64,000 bases of DNA, from assembly GCF_008727865.1 (NCBI RefSeq), contig NZ_VTWU01000001.1:682001-746000 (forward strand), read 5' to 3'. The position numbers and the translations under genes were made by a program. Shown piece after piece: positions 1-9,714 of the stretch. How positions within the stretch are numbered: the stretch's first letter is position 1; each line of letters opens with the position of its first letter. Below the pieces are notes generated by a model, which saw only the letters and a program-made list of their open reading frames with translations, was not told where the DNA came from and did not search any database. The stretch comes from Hymenobacter busanensis. GTDB taxonomy: Bacteria; Bacteroidota; Bacteroidia; Cytophagales; Hymenobacteraceae.

Positions 1-220
1 CTTCCTTGGCTAGCTTCTTCAGCTGCGAAATGATGTCGCGCTTGTCGGGCGACACCACGTACGTTGGCTTAAAGCCGTTCTTTATATCAATGGCATTGTT
101 GTCTTTCGGCAAATCCCGCACGTGGCCAAAACTGGATTTGACCACAAAGTCTTTCCCCAAGTAGCCTTCGATGGTTTTGGCTTTGGCGGGGGACTCCACA
201 ATGACAAGGTTCTTGACCAT
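1..220 (-). CDS. topA: DNA topoisomerase I, N-terminal fragment (cut by window start)
   Basis: Only the first 73 codons are visible; the gene runs off the left edge. The start is the ATG at 220. The protein opens with MVKNLVIVESPAKAKTIEGY, the TOPRIM opening of bacterial type IA topoisomerases, in which the Glu of the ESPAKA motif takes part in metal-dependent DNA cleavage. It continues with SSFGHVRDLPK, also typical of the family. The enzyme relaxes negative supercoils by single-strand passage. It is divergent from the chemosensory operon, across a 351-base gap. Identification is secure although the rest is not visible. Confidence 0.93.
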   Translation of the reverse strand, partial: MVKNLVIVESPAKAKTIEGYLGKDFVVKSSFGHVRDLPKDNNAIDIKNGFKPTYVVSPDKRDIISQLKKLAKE

Positions 221-571
221 ATAGTAAGCGAGTAGCAGGAGGAGCGAAGGGCGGGGAAACGGAAATGGGGGCGGCGCGCAAGGCCGAGTGCAGGGTTTTC
301 GGCCGCAAAGATGAACGAATAATCCTTCCAGCAGCGGCTGCTACCTATTTTGAATACGCAAGGAGGGGAACATCGGACGCCCCGCTACAGTTTCACCTTC
401 GCCAAACGAGCCAGGACCCGTCGCAAAAATTGCCTGCGTTTTTCCCACGGCTGCCCGTTTCATGCTAACCCTGAATTACTAACTTTGTCGGCTGCGCTTG
501 GCGCCCTGCGGGGCGTTTAGGCGCGGCCCACGTGCCTTCACCCGGCGTCACCGCGCTACTACTTCCTGTCT
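221..571. other. Divergent intergenic region between topA and the chemosensory operon
   Basis: This 351-base stretch separates the divergent topA and poly-HAMP genes. It holds a good Bacteroidota -7 box for the plus-strand operon (TAACTTTG, 480-487). On the minus strand it holds a weaker box (CATCTTTG read on the minus strand, 306-313) that could serve topA. Short open frames exist, but none resembles a known protein or has a convincing start, so no gene is called. Confidence 0.5.
480..487 (+). promoter_or_regulatory. Bacteroidota -7 box upstream of the chemosensory operon
   Basis: TAACTTTG matches the TAnnTTTG -7 consensus of the Bacteroidota primary sigma factor. A GTTTCA element lies about 18 bases upstream, in the -33 position. 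It would give a leader of roughly 80 bases before the ATG at 572. Confidence 0.5.
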
Positions 572-3500
572 ATGGCTTCTGCGAAGACCAACAAGACCGC
601 TACAAATCAACCTATTACCGATGTCGCCCAGCCGCAGCCCGCAACCAAGCCCTCGGCTTCGGGCAGCAGCCTGCTGAACGGCAACACCCCCGCTACCGAC
701 CAAACCCGCAAACGGGGTATTGCCCGCGGCAACGCTCAAATGGCGGCCCCCGACCAGGATTACGTCAACGAGCAGCTCAACCGGGTGCTCTACGCCCTCG
801 ATGCGTTTAAGAAAGGCGACATCTCGGTGCGCCTGACCAAGCAGAACGACGACATCTTCGCCGAAATTGCCGAGGCCTACAACTCGATGGTAGAGATGAT
901 CGGCGGGGTAGGCGGCGAAGTGTCGCGCATCTCGAAGGTGGCCGGGGTGGAAGGCAACCTGAAAGCGCGGGCCTCGGCCGAAAACGCGACGGGTTTCTGG
1001 CGCGACATGATCAACAACATCAACGGCCTGGTGGACTCCATTGCCGTGCCGGTGTTGGAAGTAGGGAAGGTACTGAAGAATATCAGCCGCGGTAACCTCG
1101 ACGAGTCGTTTCAGATTCCGGTATCGGGCGACTTCAAGGTGATGGCCGAAACCATCAACAAAACCATCGACAACCTGAACGTCTTCGCCGGCGAAGTAAC
1201 CCGCGTGGCGCAGGAAGTAGGCACCGAAGGCCGCCTCGGCGGCCAGGCCTCGGTACCGAACGTAGGCGGGGTGTGGAAGGACCTGACCGACAACGTAAAC
1301 ACGATGGCCTCGAACTTGACAAGCCAAGTTCGAGACATTGCCAACGTAGCCACCGCCGTTGCGCGCGGTGACTTGTCGCAGAAGATTACGGTAAACGTAA
1401 AAGGGGAGCTGCTACAGTTGAAGGAAAACCTCAACCAGATGGTGGACTCCTTGAACCTGTTCGCCGGCGAAGTAACCCGCGTGGCGCTTGAAGTAGGTAC
1501 GGAGGGTAAACTCGGCGGCCAAGCCTCGGTGCCGAACGTGGCCGGCGTGTGGAAGGACCTGACCGACAACGTAAACAACATGGCCTCGAACCTGACGAGT
1601 CAGGTGCGCGACATTGCCAACGTGGCCACCGCCGTAGCCCGCGGCGACCTAAGCCAGAAAATCACCGTCGATGTAAAAGGGGAGCTGCTGCAACTTAAGC
1701 AGAACCTGAACCAGATGGTGGACTCGCTGAACCTGTTTGCCGGCGAGGTAACCCGCGTGGCGCAGGAAGTAGGCACCGAAGGCCGCCTCGGCGGCCAAGC
1801 CGTGGTACCGAACGTGGCCGGCGTGTGGAAGCAGCTGACGGACAATGTAAACACGATGGCCTCGAACCTGACGAGCCAGGTGCGCGACATTGCCAACGTG
1901 GCTACGGCGGTTGCAAAGGGTGACCTGACCCAGAAAATTACGGTTGATGTTAAAGGCGAGCTGCTGCAACTCAAGCAGAACCTCAACCAGATGGTGGACT
2001 CGTTGAACCTGTTCGCCGGCGAAGTAACCCGCGTGGCGCTTGAAGTAGGTACCGAAGGTAAATTGGGTGGCCAAGCCGTAGTGCCCGGCGTTGGTGGGGT
2101 TTGGAAAGAACTCACCGACAACGTAAACAACATGGCCTCGAACCTGACTTCTCAGGTACGCGACATTGCCAACGTAGCTACCGCTGTTGCCCGCGGCGAC
2201 TTGTCGCAGAAGATGACGGTAAACGTGAAGGGCGAAATCCTGGAGCTCAAGAACATCTTGAACCAGATGGTGGACTCGCTCAACATCTTCGGTGACGAAG
2301 TAACCCGTGTGGCGCGTGAGGTAGGCACCGAAGGAAAGCTCGGCGGTCAAGCTAACGTGCCCCGCGTAGGTGGTACCTGGAAAGAGCTGACGGACAACGT
2401 AAACACGATGGCCTCGAACCTGACGAGTCAGGTGCGCGACATTGCCAACGTAGCTACGGCGGTTGCAAAAGGCGACTTGACCCAGAAAATTACGGTTGAT
2501 GTAAAAGGCGAGCTGCTGGATCTGAAGAACATTCTGAACCAGATGGTGGACTCCCTGAACATCTTCGCCGGCGAAGTAACCCGCGTGGCGCGTGAGGTAG
2601 GCACCGAGGGTATTCTGGGGGGCCAAGCCAACGTGCCAAACGTGGGTGGTACCTGGAAGGATTTGACCGACAACGTAAACACGATGGCCTCGAACCTGAC
2701 TTCTCAGGTACGGGACATTGCCAACGTAGCTACCGCCGTTGCCCGCGGTGACTTGAGTCAGAAAATCACTGTAAATGTGAAAGGTGAGCTTCTCCAGCTA
2801 AAGGAGAACTTGAACCAGATGGTGGACTCCCTGAACACGTTTGGTGACGAAGTAACCCGCGTAGCCCGCGAAGTAGGTACCGAAGGAAAGCTCGGCGGCC
2901 AAGCCGTAGTGCCCAACGTGCGCGGTACCTGGAAAGACCTCACCGACAACGTAAACTTTATGGCCGCGTCGCTCACCTCGCAGGTGCGCGACATTGCCAA
3001 CGTAACCACCGCCGTAGCCCGTGGCGACCTGAGCCAGAAGGTGTCGGTAGATGTTAAAGGCGAGCTGCTCGACCTGAAAGACAACATCAACCGCATGGTG
3101 GACTCGCTCAACATCTTCGCTGGCGAAGTAACCCGCGTGGCGCAGGAAGTAGGCACCGAAGGCCGCCTCGGTGGTCAGGCCAACGTGCCAAACGTGACCG
3201 GCGTGTGGAAGGACTTGACCGACAACGTAAACACGCTGGCGGCCAACCTCACCACCCAGGTACGGGGCATCGTGAAGGTAGTAACCGGGGTATCGAAGGG
3301 TGACCTGACCCAGAAGCTGACCCTGGAAGCCCGTGGCGAGGTGGCCGAACTGGCCGACACCATCAACCGCATGGTGGACGACCTGAACCGCTTGGCGCAG
3401 GAAGTTAGCCGCGTAGCCCGCGTAGCCGGGGTCGAGGGCAAGCTGACCGAACGTGCGTCGGTAGGTGGCGTGTCGGGTTCGTGGAAAGACATCGTGGACA

Positions 3501-5059
3501 CGCTCAACGACCTGATTGAATCCATTGCCTCGCCGGTACTCGAGGTGTCGCGCGTGGTGCGGGCCATTTCGGAAGGCGACCTGACCCAAAAAGTTGAGGT
3601 GCCCACCGCTGGTGACATCTACGCCATGGCCATTGCCTTGAACACGGCCGTGGACTCGCTCAACGAGTTGCTGGCCGAAATCAACGAGTCGTCGCAGGTG
3701 GTAGGGACGTCGTCGGAAGAAATGGCACAGAAAGGGCAGGAGATGAGCCGCGTGACGGTTGACGTGGCCCTGGCCATGCAGCAAATGGCCGAAGGCGCGC
3801 AGAACCAGGCTTTGAAAACCGACCAGGCCTTCAAGCTGATCGAGGAAATCATGCAGGCCACCAAGGAAACCGCCGGCAAAGCCGATGTGGTGAACAAATC
3901 GGCTATCCTGGGTGAGCAAACCTCGCAGCTGGGTCTGAAAACGGTGGCCGAAGTGGTAAAGAACATGGAGGAAATCTCGTCGGCAGCTGCCCAAACAGCC
4001 AAGACGATTGACGTACTCTCGGTTCGCTCGCAGGACATCAGCAAGTCGCTGAGCGTGATTACCGACATTGCCGCCCAAACCAACCTGCTGGCCCTGAACG
4101 CTGCCATCGAAGCCGCCCGCGCTGGGGAAGCCGGTCGGGGTTTCGCGGTAGTAGCCGAAGAAATTCGCAAGCTGGCCGAAGGCTCCCGCAAATCGGCCAA
4201 CGAGATTAACGTGCTCGTGGCCGATGTAAGCAAAGACACCGAATCGGCCGCCGCCGCTATTTCGACCATGGAAGGGCGGGTTCTGAAAGGCAAGAACGCC
4301 ACATTCGAAGCCAGCTCGGCCTTTAAAAACATTGCTACTTCCTCGGGCGAAACGCTCCGCACCTCGCGCGACATTCTCACGGCAACCGACGTGCAGAAAA
4401 CGTCGATTGGCGACGTGGTGAAGTACGTGGAAGAAGTAGTAGCCATTGCCGAGCAAACGGCCTCGGGCACGCAGCAGGTAGCCAGCACGGCCAAGCAGCT
4501 GTCGACCTCGATGCAGGAACTCACGGTGTCGAGCCAAAAGCTGACCGACATTGCCGACGACCTGCAGGTGGGCCTTTCGGCCTTCCAGCTGATGGACCAC
4601 TTGGCCGAGGAAATGTACTACGAGCCGGTACCGCAACGTGGCAACGGCCTGCGCCGCCTGCAACAGCAAGCAGCCGCAACCCGCGAGGAGGCGCTGCGCG
4701 GCAATAGCCGTCAGCCGCTGGCCCGGCCCGGCCGCGTGGGCATAATGCCCAACGGGGACCGGCGCGGTGCCACCCCGGCTCCTGCGGGTCGCAACATGCG
4801 GGAGGAAGCCGCTGGCAACCGCCCAACCGCCCGGCCCGGTCGCGTAACTCGGGCCGCCGATGCGGTGAACGAACGAAACGCAGCACCCTCAACAGCTCCC
4901 CAGCGGAAGCAGGTGCGGGCAGCAGCGCCGAAACCAGCTGAAACTCCTGTCGCCGCAGCTGCGGCGCCGGCTACCAAGCCCGCCCCGAAGGCAGCCTCTT
5001 CTCGCAAGGCAGCGCCTGCCGGCAAGCCCAATCCGGCGCCTAAACCCAAGAAAAAATAA
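572..5059 (+). CDS. Cytoplasmic poly-HAMP methyl-accepting chemotaxis protein
   Basis: The protein has 1495 residues with no signal peptide or membrane segment, so it should be a soluble receptor. Residues about 65 to 1050 are a chain of HAMP-like units repeating every 92 residues; ten copies of the marker (EVGTEG or VAGVEG) stay in exact register. The methyl-accepting signalling domain follows, with the conserved hairpin tip [20 protein letters not shown] near residues 1165-1187. The tail (about 1350-1495) is basic and rich in Ala and Pro, with two ARPGRV motifs, and is probably disordered. The 92-residue HAMP period recalls the Nik1/Os-1 sensor kinases of fungi, but here the output is a chemoreceptor hairpin that should dock CheA and CheW encoded downstream. 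Its ligand is unknown. The start ATG follows a plausible promoter. Confidence 0.9.
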   Translation: MASAKTNKTATNQPITDVAQPQPATKPSASGSSLLNGNTPATDQTRKRGIARGNAQMAAPDQDYVNEQLNRVLYALDAFKKGDISVRLTKQNDDIFAEIAEAYNSMVEMIGGVGGEVSRISKVAGVEGNLKARASAENATGFWRDMINNINGLVDSIAVPVLEVGKVLKNISRGNLDESFQIPVSGDFKVMAETINKTIDNLNVFAGEVTRVAQEVGTEGRLGGQASVPNVGGVWKDLTDNVNTMASNLTSQVRDIANVATAVARGDLSQKITVNVKGELLQLKENLNQMVDSLNLFAGEVTRVALEVGTEGKLGGQASVPNVAGVWKDLTDNVNNMASNLTSQVRDIANVATAVARGDLSQKITVDVKGELLQLKQNLNQMVDSLNLFAGEVTRVAQEVGTEGRLGGQAVVPNVAGVWKQLTDNVNTMASNLTSQVRDIANVATAVAKGDLTQKITVDVKGELLQLKQNLNQMVDSLNLFAGEVTRVALEVGTEGKLGGQAVVPGVGGVWKELTDNVNNMASNLTSQVRDIANVATAVARGDLSQKMTVNVKGEILELKNILNQMVDSLNIFGDEVTRVAREVGTEGKLGGQANVPRVGGTWKELTDNVNTMASNLTSQVRDIANVATAVAKGDLTQKITVDVKGELLDLKNILNQMVDSLNIFAGEVTRVAREVGTEGILGGQANVPNVGGTWKDLTDNVNTMASNLTSQVRDIANVATAVARGDLSQKITVNVKGELLQLKENLNQMVDSLNTFGDEVTRVAREVGTEGKLGGQAVVPNVRGTWKDLTDNVNFMAASLTSQVRDIANVTTAVARGDLSQKVSVDVKGELLDLKDNINRMVDSLNIFAGEVTRVAQEVGTEGRLGGQANVPNVTGVWKDLTDNVNTLAANLTTQVRGIVKVVTGVSKGDLTQKLTLEARGEVAELADTINRMVDDLNRLAQEVSRVARVAGVEGKLTERASVGGVSGSWKDIVDTLNDLIESIASPVLEVSRVVRAISEGDLTQKVEVPTAGDIYAMAIALNTAVDSLNELLAEINESSQVVGTSSEEMAQKGQEMSRVTVDVALAMQQMAEGAQNQALKTDQAFKLIEEIMQATKETAGKADVVNKSAILGEQTSQLGLKTVAEVVKNMEEISSAAAQTAKTIDVLSVRSQDISKSLSVITDIAAQTNLLALNAAIEAARAGEAGRGFAVVAEEIRKLAEGSRKSANEINVLVADVSKDTESAAAAISTMEGRVLKGKNATFEASSAFKNIATSSGETLRTSRDILTATDVQKTSIGDVVKYVEEVVAIAEQTASGTQQVASTAKQLSTSMQELTVSSQKLTDIADDLQVGLSAFQLMDHLAEEMYYEPVPQRGNGLRRLQQQAAATREEALRGNSRQPLARPGRVGIMPNGDRRGATPAPAGRNMREEAAGNRPTARPGRVTRAADAVNERNAAPSTAPQRKQVRAAAPKPAETPVAAAAAPATKPAPKAASSRKAAPAGKPNPAPKPKKK
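938..3430 (+). repeat. Tandem coding repeat, ten units of exactly 276 bp
   Basis: The codon following the QE/LE/RE position of each unit recurs at 938, 1214, 1490, 1766, 2042, 2318, 2594, 2870, 3146 and 3422, always 276 bases apart. The inner eight (1214-3146) are close to identical at the DNA level, while the first and last are diverged. No insertion or deletion disturbs the register. The repeats encode the HAMP chain of the receptor. Confidence 0.92.
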
Positions 5060-5124
5060 TCCGAACTGCATCGTGAGCCGGGCTTGTGCAAGCAAGCCCG
5101 GCCGTTGCAACCGTTCTGTAGCGC

Positions 5125-5667
5125 ATGACTGAACAAACCCCGGCACCGGAAAAAAAGACTTCGCGCCCCGAAGCTCCCATTCAGCTGATTGTTTTCCGGC
5201 TCGGCAACGAAGAATACGGCATTCGCATCGAGCAAGTGAAGGAGGTAACCATTACCCCTGAAGTTGCCCGCATGCCCAAAACGCCGCCCTTCGTGAAAGG
5301 CATTGCCAATTTGCGCGGCGACATCATTGCCATCATCGACTTGGAGGAGCGGTTTAAGCTGCGCCCGGCTGGCCAAAAACTGCCCGACCACAGCTTTACC
5401 TTGGCCATCGAAGCCCGCGACTACACCATTGGCATTGTGGTGCGCGAGGTGCCGCAGCCGTTGTCCATCCTCGCTTCCGCCATCGAAAAGGCCCCGGAAT
5501 TCATCCAGGACCTGAACGTGCACGACAAGTACATCGAAGGCATTGCCCGCACGGAGGGGCGCATCATCATCGTGCTGGACATGCTCAAACTGCTCACCCC
5601 CGAGGAAATCATGCAACTCAAGCCCAAGCCGGCATCTTCTGGAACTGCCGAGCGTAAACAGGCCTGA
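5125..5667 (+). CDS. cheW: CheW-type coupling protein
   Basis: This 180-residue protein is a single CheW domain. After a charged leader it reads QLIVFRLGNEEYGIRIEQVK, followed by the typical PPFVKGIANLRGDIIAIIDL stretch that forms the hydrophobic core of the paired SH3-like barrels. It should bridge the poly-HAMP receptor and CheA in the signalling array. It starts 65 bases after the receptor stop and is followed by cheY after 44 bases, consistent with one transcript. The last 20 residues are an unstructured Lys/Pro-rich tail. Confidence 0.93.
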   Translation: MTEQTPAPEKKTSRPEAPIQLIVFRLGNEEYGIRIEQVKEVTITPEVARMPKTPPFVKGIANLRGDIIAIIDLEERFKLRPAGQKLPDHSFTLAIEARDYTIGIVVREVPQPLSILASAIEKAPEFIQDLNVHDKYIEGIARTEGRIIIVLDMLKLLTPEEIMQLKPKPASSGTAERKQA

Positions 5668-5711
5668 TTTTTTCGACCCCAACTCTTTCCTCGTACCCTC
5701 ATCCGACTCTT

Positions 5712-6098
5712 ATGAAAAACCGCATCCTCATCGTAGACGACTCGTTCTACATGCGCACGATGCTCAAGAACATGCTCACCGACGCCGGGTACGACGTGGT
5801 AGGCGAAGCCGCCAACGGCCAACAGGCCCGCGAAATGGCGTTCGAATTCAAGCCCGACCTGATTACGCTTGACGTGATTCTGCCCGATAACACGGGGTTG
5901 GAGGTGCTGAAGGATATTCGCCAGGAGCTGCCGGATGTCAAGATTGTGATGTGCAGCGCCGTAGGCCAAGAAATTATCGTCAACGAAGCCCTTGAAAGCG
6001 GCGCTTCGGCTTACATCGTGAAGCCGTTTTCGGAAGACAAAGTGCTCGAAATTGTAAGCACCGCCCTGCAGTCCGACGGCGACGAAGCTTCCGCTTAA
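5712..6098 (+). CDS. cheY: CheY-like single-domain response regulator
   Basis: This 128-residue receiver domain has no output domain. All key residues are present: the acidic pair D9-D10, the phospho-acceptor D54 (in ITLDVILPD), S82 in the switch position and K104 in the VKPF motif. Phosphorylated by the CheA downstream, it should act by binding a partner. In gliding or twitching Bacteroidota that target need not be a flagellar motor, and no motility gene is visible here. The final residues (SDGDEASA) are a short acidic tail. Confidence 0.92.
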   Translation: MKNRILIVDDSFYMRTMLKNMLTDAGYDVVGEAANGQQAREMAFEFKPDLITLDVILPDNTGLEVLKDIRQELPDVKIVMCSAVGQEIIVNEALESGASAYIVKPFSEDKVLEIVSTALQSDGDEASA

Positions 6099-6159
6099 GC
6101 CAATTTTTTTCAGCTGAACCCTGCTTGGCCGCTTCGGCCGCAGGGCTAGCGCTTTTCTT

Positions 6160-7260
6160 TTGCCGCATTCCGTGCCCGCGTCTTCCGCCCATTTTTCCGT
6201 GTTGCTCAGCGACTTGCCCAGCCTGGTTCGGCTGGAGCTTAGCAAGCTGCTGCGCGACGAGGCGAATACGCACGTGGTAGCCTCGTCGCAAGGCGCCGAA
6301 GACCTGCTGGTGCAGGCCCGCCGCCACCGGCCCCGCCTGATTATCGTGGGCGAGCAGCGGCTGCTAACCCTGGAGCAGTTGATGAGCCACTACCGGGCTC
6401 CGGTGCTGGTCTACGGTGCTACGCCGCCCTGGCCCGGCGCGCTGCGCGAAGCGGCTCGTTGGGGTGTCTACGATTTTCTGACGCCCCTGCTCCCGGCATC
6501 GCACCCCAATTACTTTCAGCACCAACGCGAAGTCGTGCGGAAGGTGCGCGGGGCTTTTGCCCAAGCGGCCCCAACCACGCCTGCGTTGGAGTCGCCCGTG
6601 TCAGCGCTTTCGCGGCGGGTGGTGGCTACACCCCCGCGCGGGATTGTAGTGGTGGGTGGCTCCACCGGCGGTGCTGCTGCTGTAGAGCAACTCGTGCGCG
6701 GCTTGCGCCCCGGGCTGCCCTATACCGTAGTGGTTGCCGTGCATTTGCCTGCGGCCTTCACGGCGTCGTTGGTCGAGCGTCTGCGCCGGGCCTCGGCTTT
6801 GCCGGTGGTAGCAGGAACGGCTGGCTTGCGCTTGCACGCTGGTCAAGTGGCGGTAGTGCCGGGCGGCAGCAATATGGTAGTCAAAGGAACTGCAGCAACC
6901 GGTTGGCTCCTGCAGCCCAGCTCCGAGCCGGCGGCTTCTTTTGACGAACCCAGCATCGACCTGCTGATGAAATCGGCAGCTGCGGCGGCCGGGCGCCACA
7001 CCATTGGCGTTGTGCTATCTGGCTTGGGCCGTGATGGTACGCTAGGAGCCCAAGTAGTCCGCCACCACGGTGGGTTGGTGGTAGCTCAGAATGAGGATAC
7101 CGCAGCAGTGTTTGCCATGCCCAAATCGGTGATTCAGGCTGGCTTGGCCACCGCTACGCTAGCCCTGCCCGATATTGCCCCGTTCTTGAATGCGCACGCG
7201 CTTCCCTTGCGGAACCTAGTTGCCACCCGGCTCTTTCCGGTTACCCGTTCGATAAACTGA
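6160..7260 (+). CDS. cheB: CheB-like chemoreceptor glutamate methylesterase with a degenerate receiver
   Basis: The C-terminal half is a CheB methylesterase: S168 in the GGSTGG loop, H195 in VVAVHLPAAF and D292 in GLGRDG form the expected triad. It would remove methyl groups from receptor glutamates. The N-terminal half has the length and fold pattern of a receiver, but the phospho-acceptor Asp is replaced by G64 (LIIVGEQR), the switch Ser/Thr by Gly and the conserved Lys by Pro, so phosphorylation control is probably lost. No ATG fits: the start is TTG at 6160 or GTG at 6172. The stop overlaps the cheA start by one base (TGATG), suggesting translational coupling. No cheR lies in the window. 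Confidence 0.88.
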   Translation: MPHSVPASSAHFSVLLSDLPSLVRLELSKLLRDEANTHVVASSQGAEDLLVQARRHRPRLIIVGEQRLLTLEQLMSHYRAPVLVYGATPPWPGALREAARWGVYDFLTPLLPASHPNYFQHQREVVRKVRGAFAQAAPTTPALESPVSALSRRVVATPPRGIVVVGGSTGGAAAVEQLVRGLRPGLPYTVVVAVHLPAAFTASLVERLRRASALPVVAGTAGLRLHAGQVAVVPGGSNMVVKGTAATGWLLQPSSEPAASFDEPSIDLLMKSAAAAAGRHTIGVVLSGLGRDGTLGAQVVRHHGGLVVAQNEDTAAVFAMPKSVIQAGLATATLALPDIAPFLNAHALPLRNLVATRLFPVTRSIN

Positions 7261-8897
7261 TGAAGTCGCGCGAACAGGAGTACCGGGAAATATTTTTGGC
7301 CGAGGCACTGGAAGCCTACGACGCCATGAGCCAGCACATTTCGGTGCTGGAAAAGAAGCCCGACGACGAGGCGGCCCTGCACGAACTCTTCCGGTTGATG
7401 CACAACCTGAAGGCCAACGCGCGGGCCATGGGCTTTGCCGAAGTGGGAGAACTGGCCCACCGGATGGAAACCATCTTCGGGCTCATCCGCAGCAAAGAGC
7501 GTGCGTTCAGCGGTTCCCTCGTGCCTGTCATGTTTGATGGCGTCGACACGATGGGCAGCATGATTCGGGCGGTAAATGAAAACCAGCCGTTTCCGGATGT
7601 AAGTACGCTGCTGGAAAACCTCGACCGCTTGGTGAGCGGGGAAGAACTGCAGGTGGAAACGGCCGTGGTGGTTCCGTCCGATGAAGATGCCAACCGCAAG
7701 CTCGAACTCTCGGATCTGGTCTACATCCAGATCAAAAAGCTCGACCACTTGCTCAATCTGGTGGGGGAGTTGATTATCGACCGCGACCGGGTGCTCACGC
7801 TTAGCCAGGAAATCGGCGACCCGGCACTAGCCAACGTAGCGGCTCACCTTAGCCGCCTTGCCGACGACCTCCAGTACTCGGTGATGGATGCCCGCTTGGT
7901 GGGCGTGGGCACCTTGTTCAATAAATTTCCGCGGGTGGTGCGCGACGTGGCCACCGCCGAGCAAAAGGAAGTAGAGCTGAGCATCAGCGGGCAGGATATT
8001 CAGATTGACCGCAACATCCTGCAGATCATAACCGATGCGCTGCTCCACCTAGTGCGCAACGCCATCGGCCACGGCATGGAAACCCCGGCCGAACGCCGCA
8101 AAGCCGGCAAAACGCCTGAAGGCCACCTGAGCCTGTCGGCCCAAACCGAGCGCGACGACGTGCTCATTCGCATCAGCGACGACGGCCGCGGCATCGACGT
8201 GGAAGCAGTGCGGCGCAAGGCCGTGCAGCGCGGGCAGGTGTCGGCGGAAGTCGCCTCGCGGCTGAGCGAAGGCGAAGTATATGCCTTGCTGTTTGAAGCA
8301 GGCTTTTCTACCGCCGACCAAGTGACCGAAATATCGGGCCGGGGAGTGGGGCTCGATGTCGTAAAGCTGGCCATCGACTCGTTGGGCGGCCAGGTGCGGG
8401 TAGAATCGCGCCTGGGCGAGGGCACCACCTTTACGCTGGTGCTGCCGACGTCAATTGCCGTGAAAGGTGCGCTGCTGTTTGAATTGGAAGAGCATTCCTA
8501 CGCGCTGCCGCTCATGCACACCGATTCGGTGGTGTCGCTCTGGCCCGAACACCTGAACATCGTCGGCGGCATGCTGCTGGCCGAAATTCAGGGCGAGAAC
8601 GTGCCCGTGGTGAGTTTGCGCGAACTGCTTTCCGACACCGACGACACCTTGGTGCCCGCCAGCAAAGACACGCTGGTGGGCCGCCAAGACATCATCATTA
8701 CCAACTACAACAGCCGCAAACTGGGGCTGATTGTGGACCGGTTCCTGCGCCAGCAGGACATTGTAATTAAGCCCGTGAGCCAGCCGCTGGACATGATTGA
8801 CTTGTTCGGGGGCGTTACGCTCCTGGGCAGCGGGCAAGTGTGCCTGGTACTGGACGTACCGGCCCTCACGCGTTTATTTTTAGCCCGCCGCCCATGA
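7260..8897 (+). CDS. cheA: CheA-type chemotaxis histidine kinase (no P2 domain)
   Basis: At 545 residues this is shorter than E. coli CheA. An Hpt domain (about 1-105) carries the phosphorylated H48 in LMHNLKANARAMGF. It is followed, after a short linker with no recognisable P2 domain, by a dimerisation domain (about 150-215), an HATPase domain with the N box (LVRNAIGHG) and G1 box (ISDDGRGID), and a C-terminal CheW-like domain (about 400-540). It autophosphorylates under receptor control and passes phosphate to CheY. The start ATG overlaps the cheB stop. Lack of P2 implies that CheY docks elsewhere or with low affinity. Confidence 0.93.
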   Translation: MKSREQEYREIFLAEALEAYDAMSQHISVLEKKPDDEAALHELFRLMHNLKANARAMGFAEVGELAHRMETIFGLIRSKERAFSGSLVPVMFDGVDTMGSMIRAVNENQPFPDVSTLLENLDRLVSGEELQVETAVVVPSDEDANRKLELSDLVYIQIKKLDHLLNLVGELIIDRDRVLTLSQEIGDPALANVAAHLSRLADDLQYSVMDARLVGVGTLFNKFPRVVRDVATAEQKEVELSISGQDIQIDRNILQIITDALLHLVRNAIGHGMETPAERRKAGKTPEGHLSLSAQTERDDVLIRISDDGRGIDVEAVRRKAVQRGQVSAEVASRLSEGEVYALLFEAGFSTADQVTEISGRGVGLDVVKLAIDSLGGQVRVESRLGEGTTFTLVLPTSIAVKGALLFELEEHSYALPLMHTDSVVSLWPEHLNIVGGMLLAEIQGENVPVVSLRELLSDTDDTLVPASKDTLVGRQDIIITNYNSRKLGLIVDRFLRQQDIVIKPVSQPLDMIDLFGGVTLLGSGQVCLVLDVPALTRLFLARRP

Positions 8898-8959
8898 AAC
8901 TCGTACCAACCCATTCGGGCTCCTGCTGCCGCACCGCCCGCATGCTTAATTGATTCTGT

Positions 8960-9586
8960 ATGGACCTGCACATGACAGATCTGGAGCGGGACATCATCCG
9001 CGAAATACTCAACATCGGCCTGGCAAGGGCTGCCGACTCGTTTGCGGCCATTGCCCAGGAAAAGGTGTTGTTGGAAGTACCCAGCCTCGAGCTGGTGCGC
9101 GGCCGTGATATTCTGGAAATGGTGCGCAAGTACCAAGCCGAGCACGTTGCCATTCAGTCCGATATCAAAGGCGACTTCAACGGCACGACCCTGATGTTTT
9201 TCTCGGGCCAGCACGTCCAGCGCCTGGCGCGGGTGTGCTTGCGCCAAACGGTGGACGAAACCATCGTGCTTAACGAGATGCAGGAATCGTTGCTGCTGGA
9301 AATCAGCAACATCATTACGGGGGCTTTGGTCACGCAATTGGCCAATATCCTGAAAGCCAAAATCTACGGTGCGCCGCCCGTGGCCCCCAAAGGCGACATT
9401 GCCAACGCCCTCGACAATCTGCTGCTGAATCACCCGCTGATGCAGCCGCTGATATTCTCGGTGATTACGCAGTTCTCCGATCAAAACAGCAACGTGGAAC
9501 TCCCGCTGATGCTCTTCTTCGACCGCGAAACCTTCGTGAAAATCCTGGCTATCATTCGCACCTACGACCTCTCGGGCGGCAAGTAA
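8960..9586 (+). CDS. cheC: CheC-like CheY-P phosphatase
   Basis: This 208-residue protein carries two copies of the CheC/CheX/FliY active-site signature (ExxN): E15-N18 in REILNIG and E114-N117 in LEISNIITG. Two intact sites argue for CheC rather than CheX. It should speed dephosphorylation of CheY and so reset the signal. It is the last gene of the chemosensory operon and is followed by a strong terminator at 9600. The start could be the ATG at 8960 or an in-frame ATG at 8972. Confidence 0.85.
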   Translation: MDLHMTDLERDIIREILNIGLARAADSFAAIAQEKVLLEVPSLELVRGRDILEMVRKYQAEHVAIQSDIKGDFNGTTLMFFSGQHVQRLARVCLRQTVDETIVLNEMQESLLLEISNIITGALVTQLANILKAKIYGAPPVAPKGDIANALDNLLLNHPLMQPLIFSVITQFSDQNSNVELPLMLFFDRETFVKILAIIRTYDLSGGK

Positions 9587-9599
9587 GCCTCCTGTCCCG

Positions 9600-9652
9600 A
9601 ATCGGTGAGACCGAAGGCTTGCAGTGGGTCTTCCGTCTCACCGATTTCTTTT
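9600..9652 (+). terminator. Intrinsic terminator of the chemosensory operon
   Basis: A 17-base stem with one mismatch (arms 9600-9616 and 9630-9646) around a 13-base loop is followed by TTCTTTTTT. It lies 13 bases after the cheC stop. Confidence 0.85.
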
Positions 9653-9714
9653 TTGCTTTGTTCGTACCGTTCCCGGGCGCTTCAGCGCCTTTCTCACCCT
9701 AGACCTTGTCCGCT

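Noticed and set aside
265-468. 67-codon plus-strand frame between topA and the chemosensory operon
   Set aside because: No similarity, no promoter in place, and it covers the region expected to hold divergent promoters.
938-3430. Tandem repeats as a possible CRISPR array
   Set aside because: The 276-base units are in frame, lack spacers and encode HAMP domains.
1111-4669. Long open frames on the minus strand opposite the poly-HAMP receptor gene
   Set aside because: They arise from the GC-rich, repetitive sense gene; their products echo the 92-residue period, have no family resemblance and no promoter.
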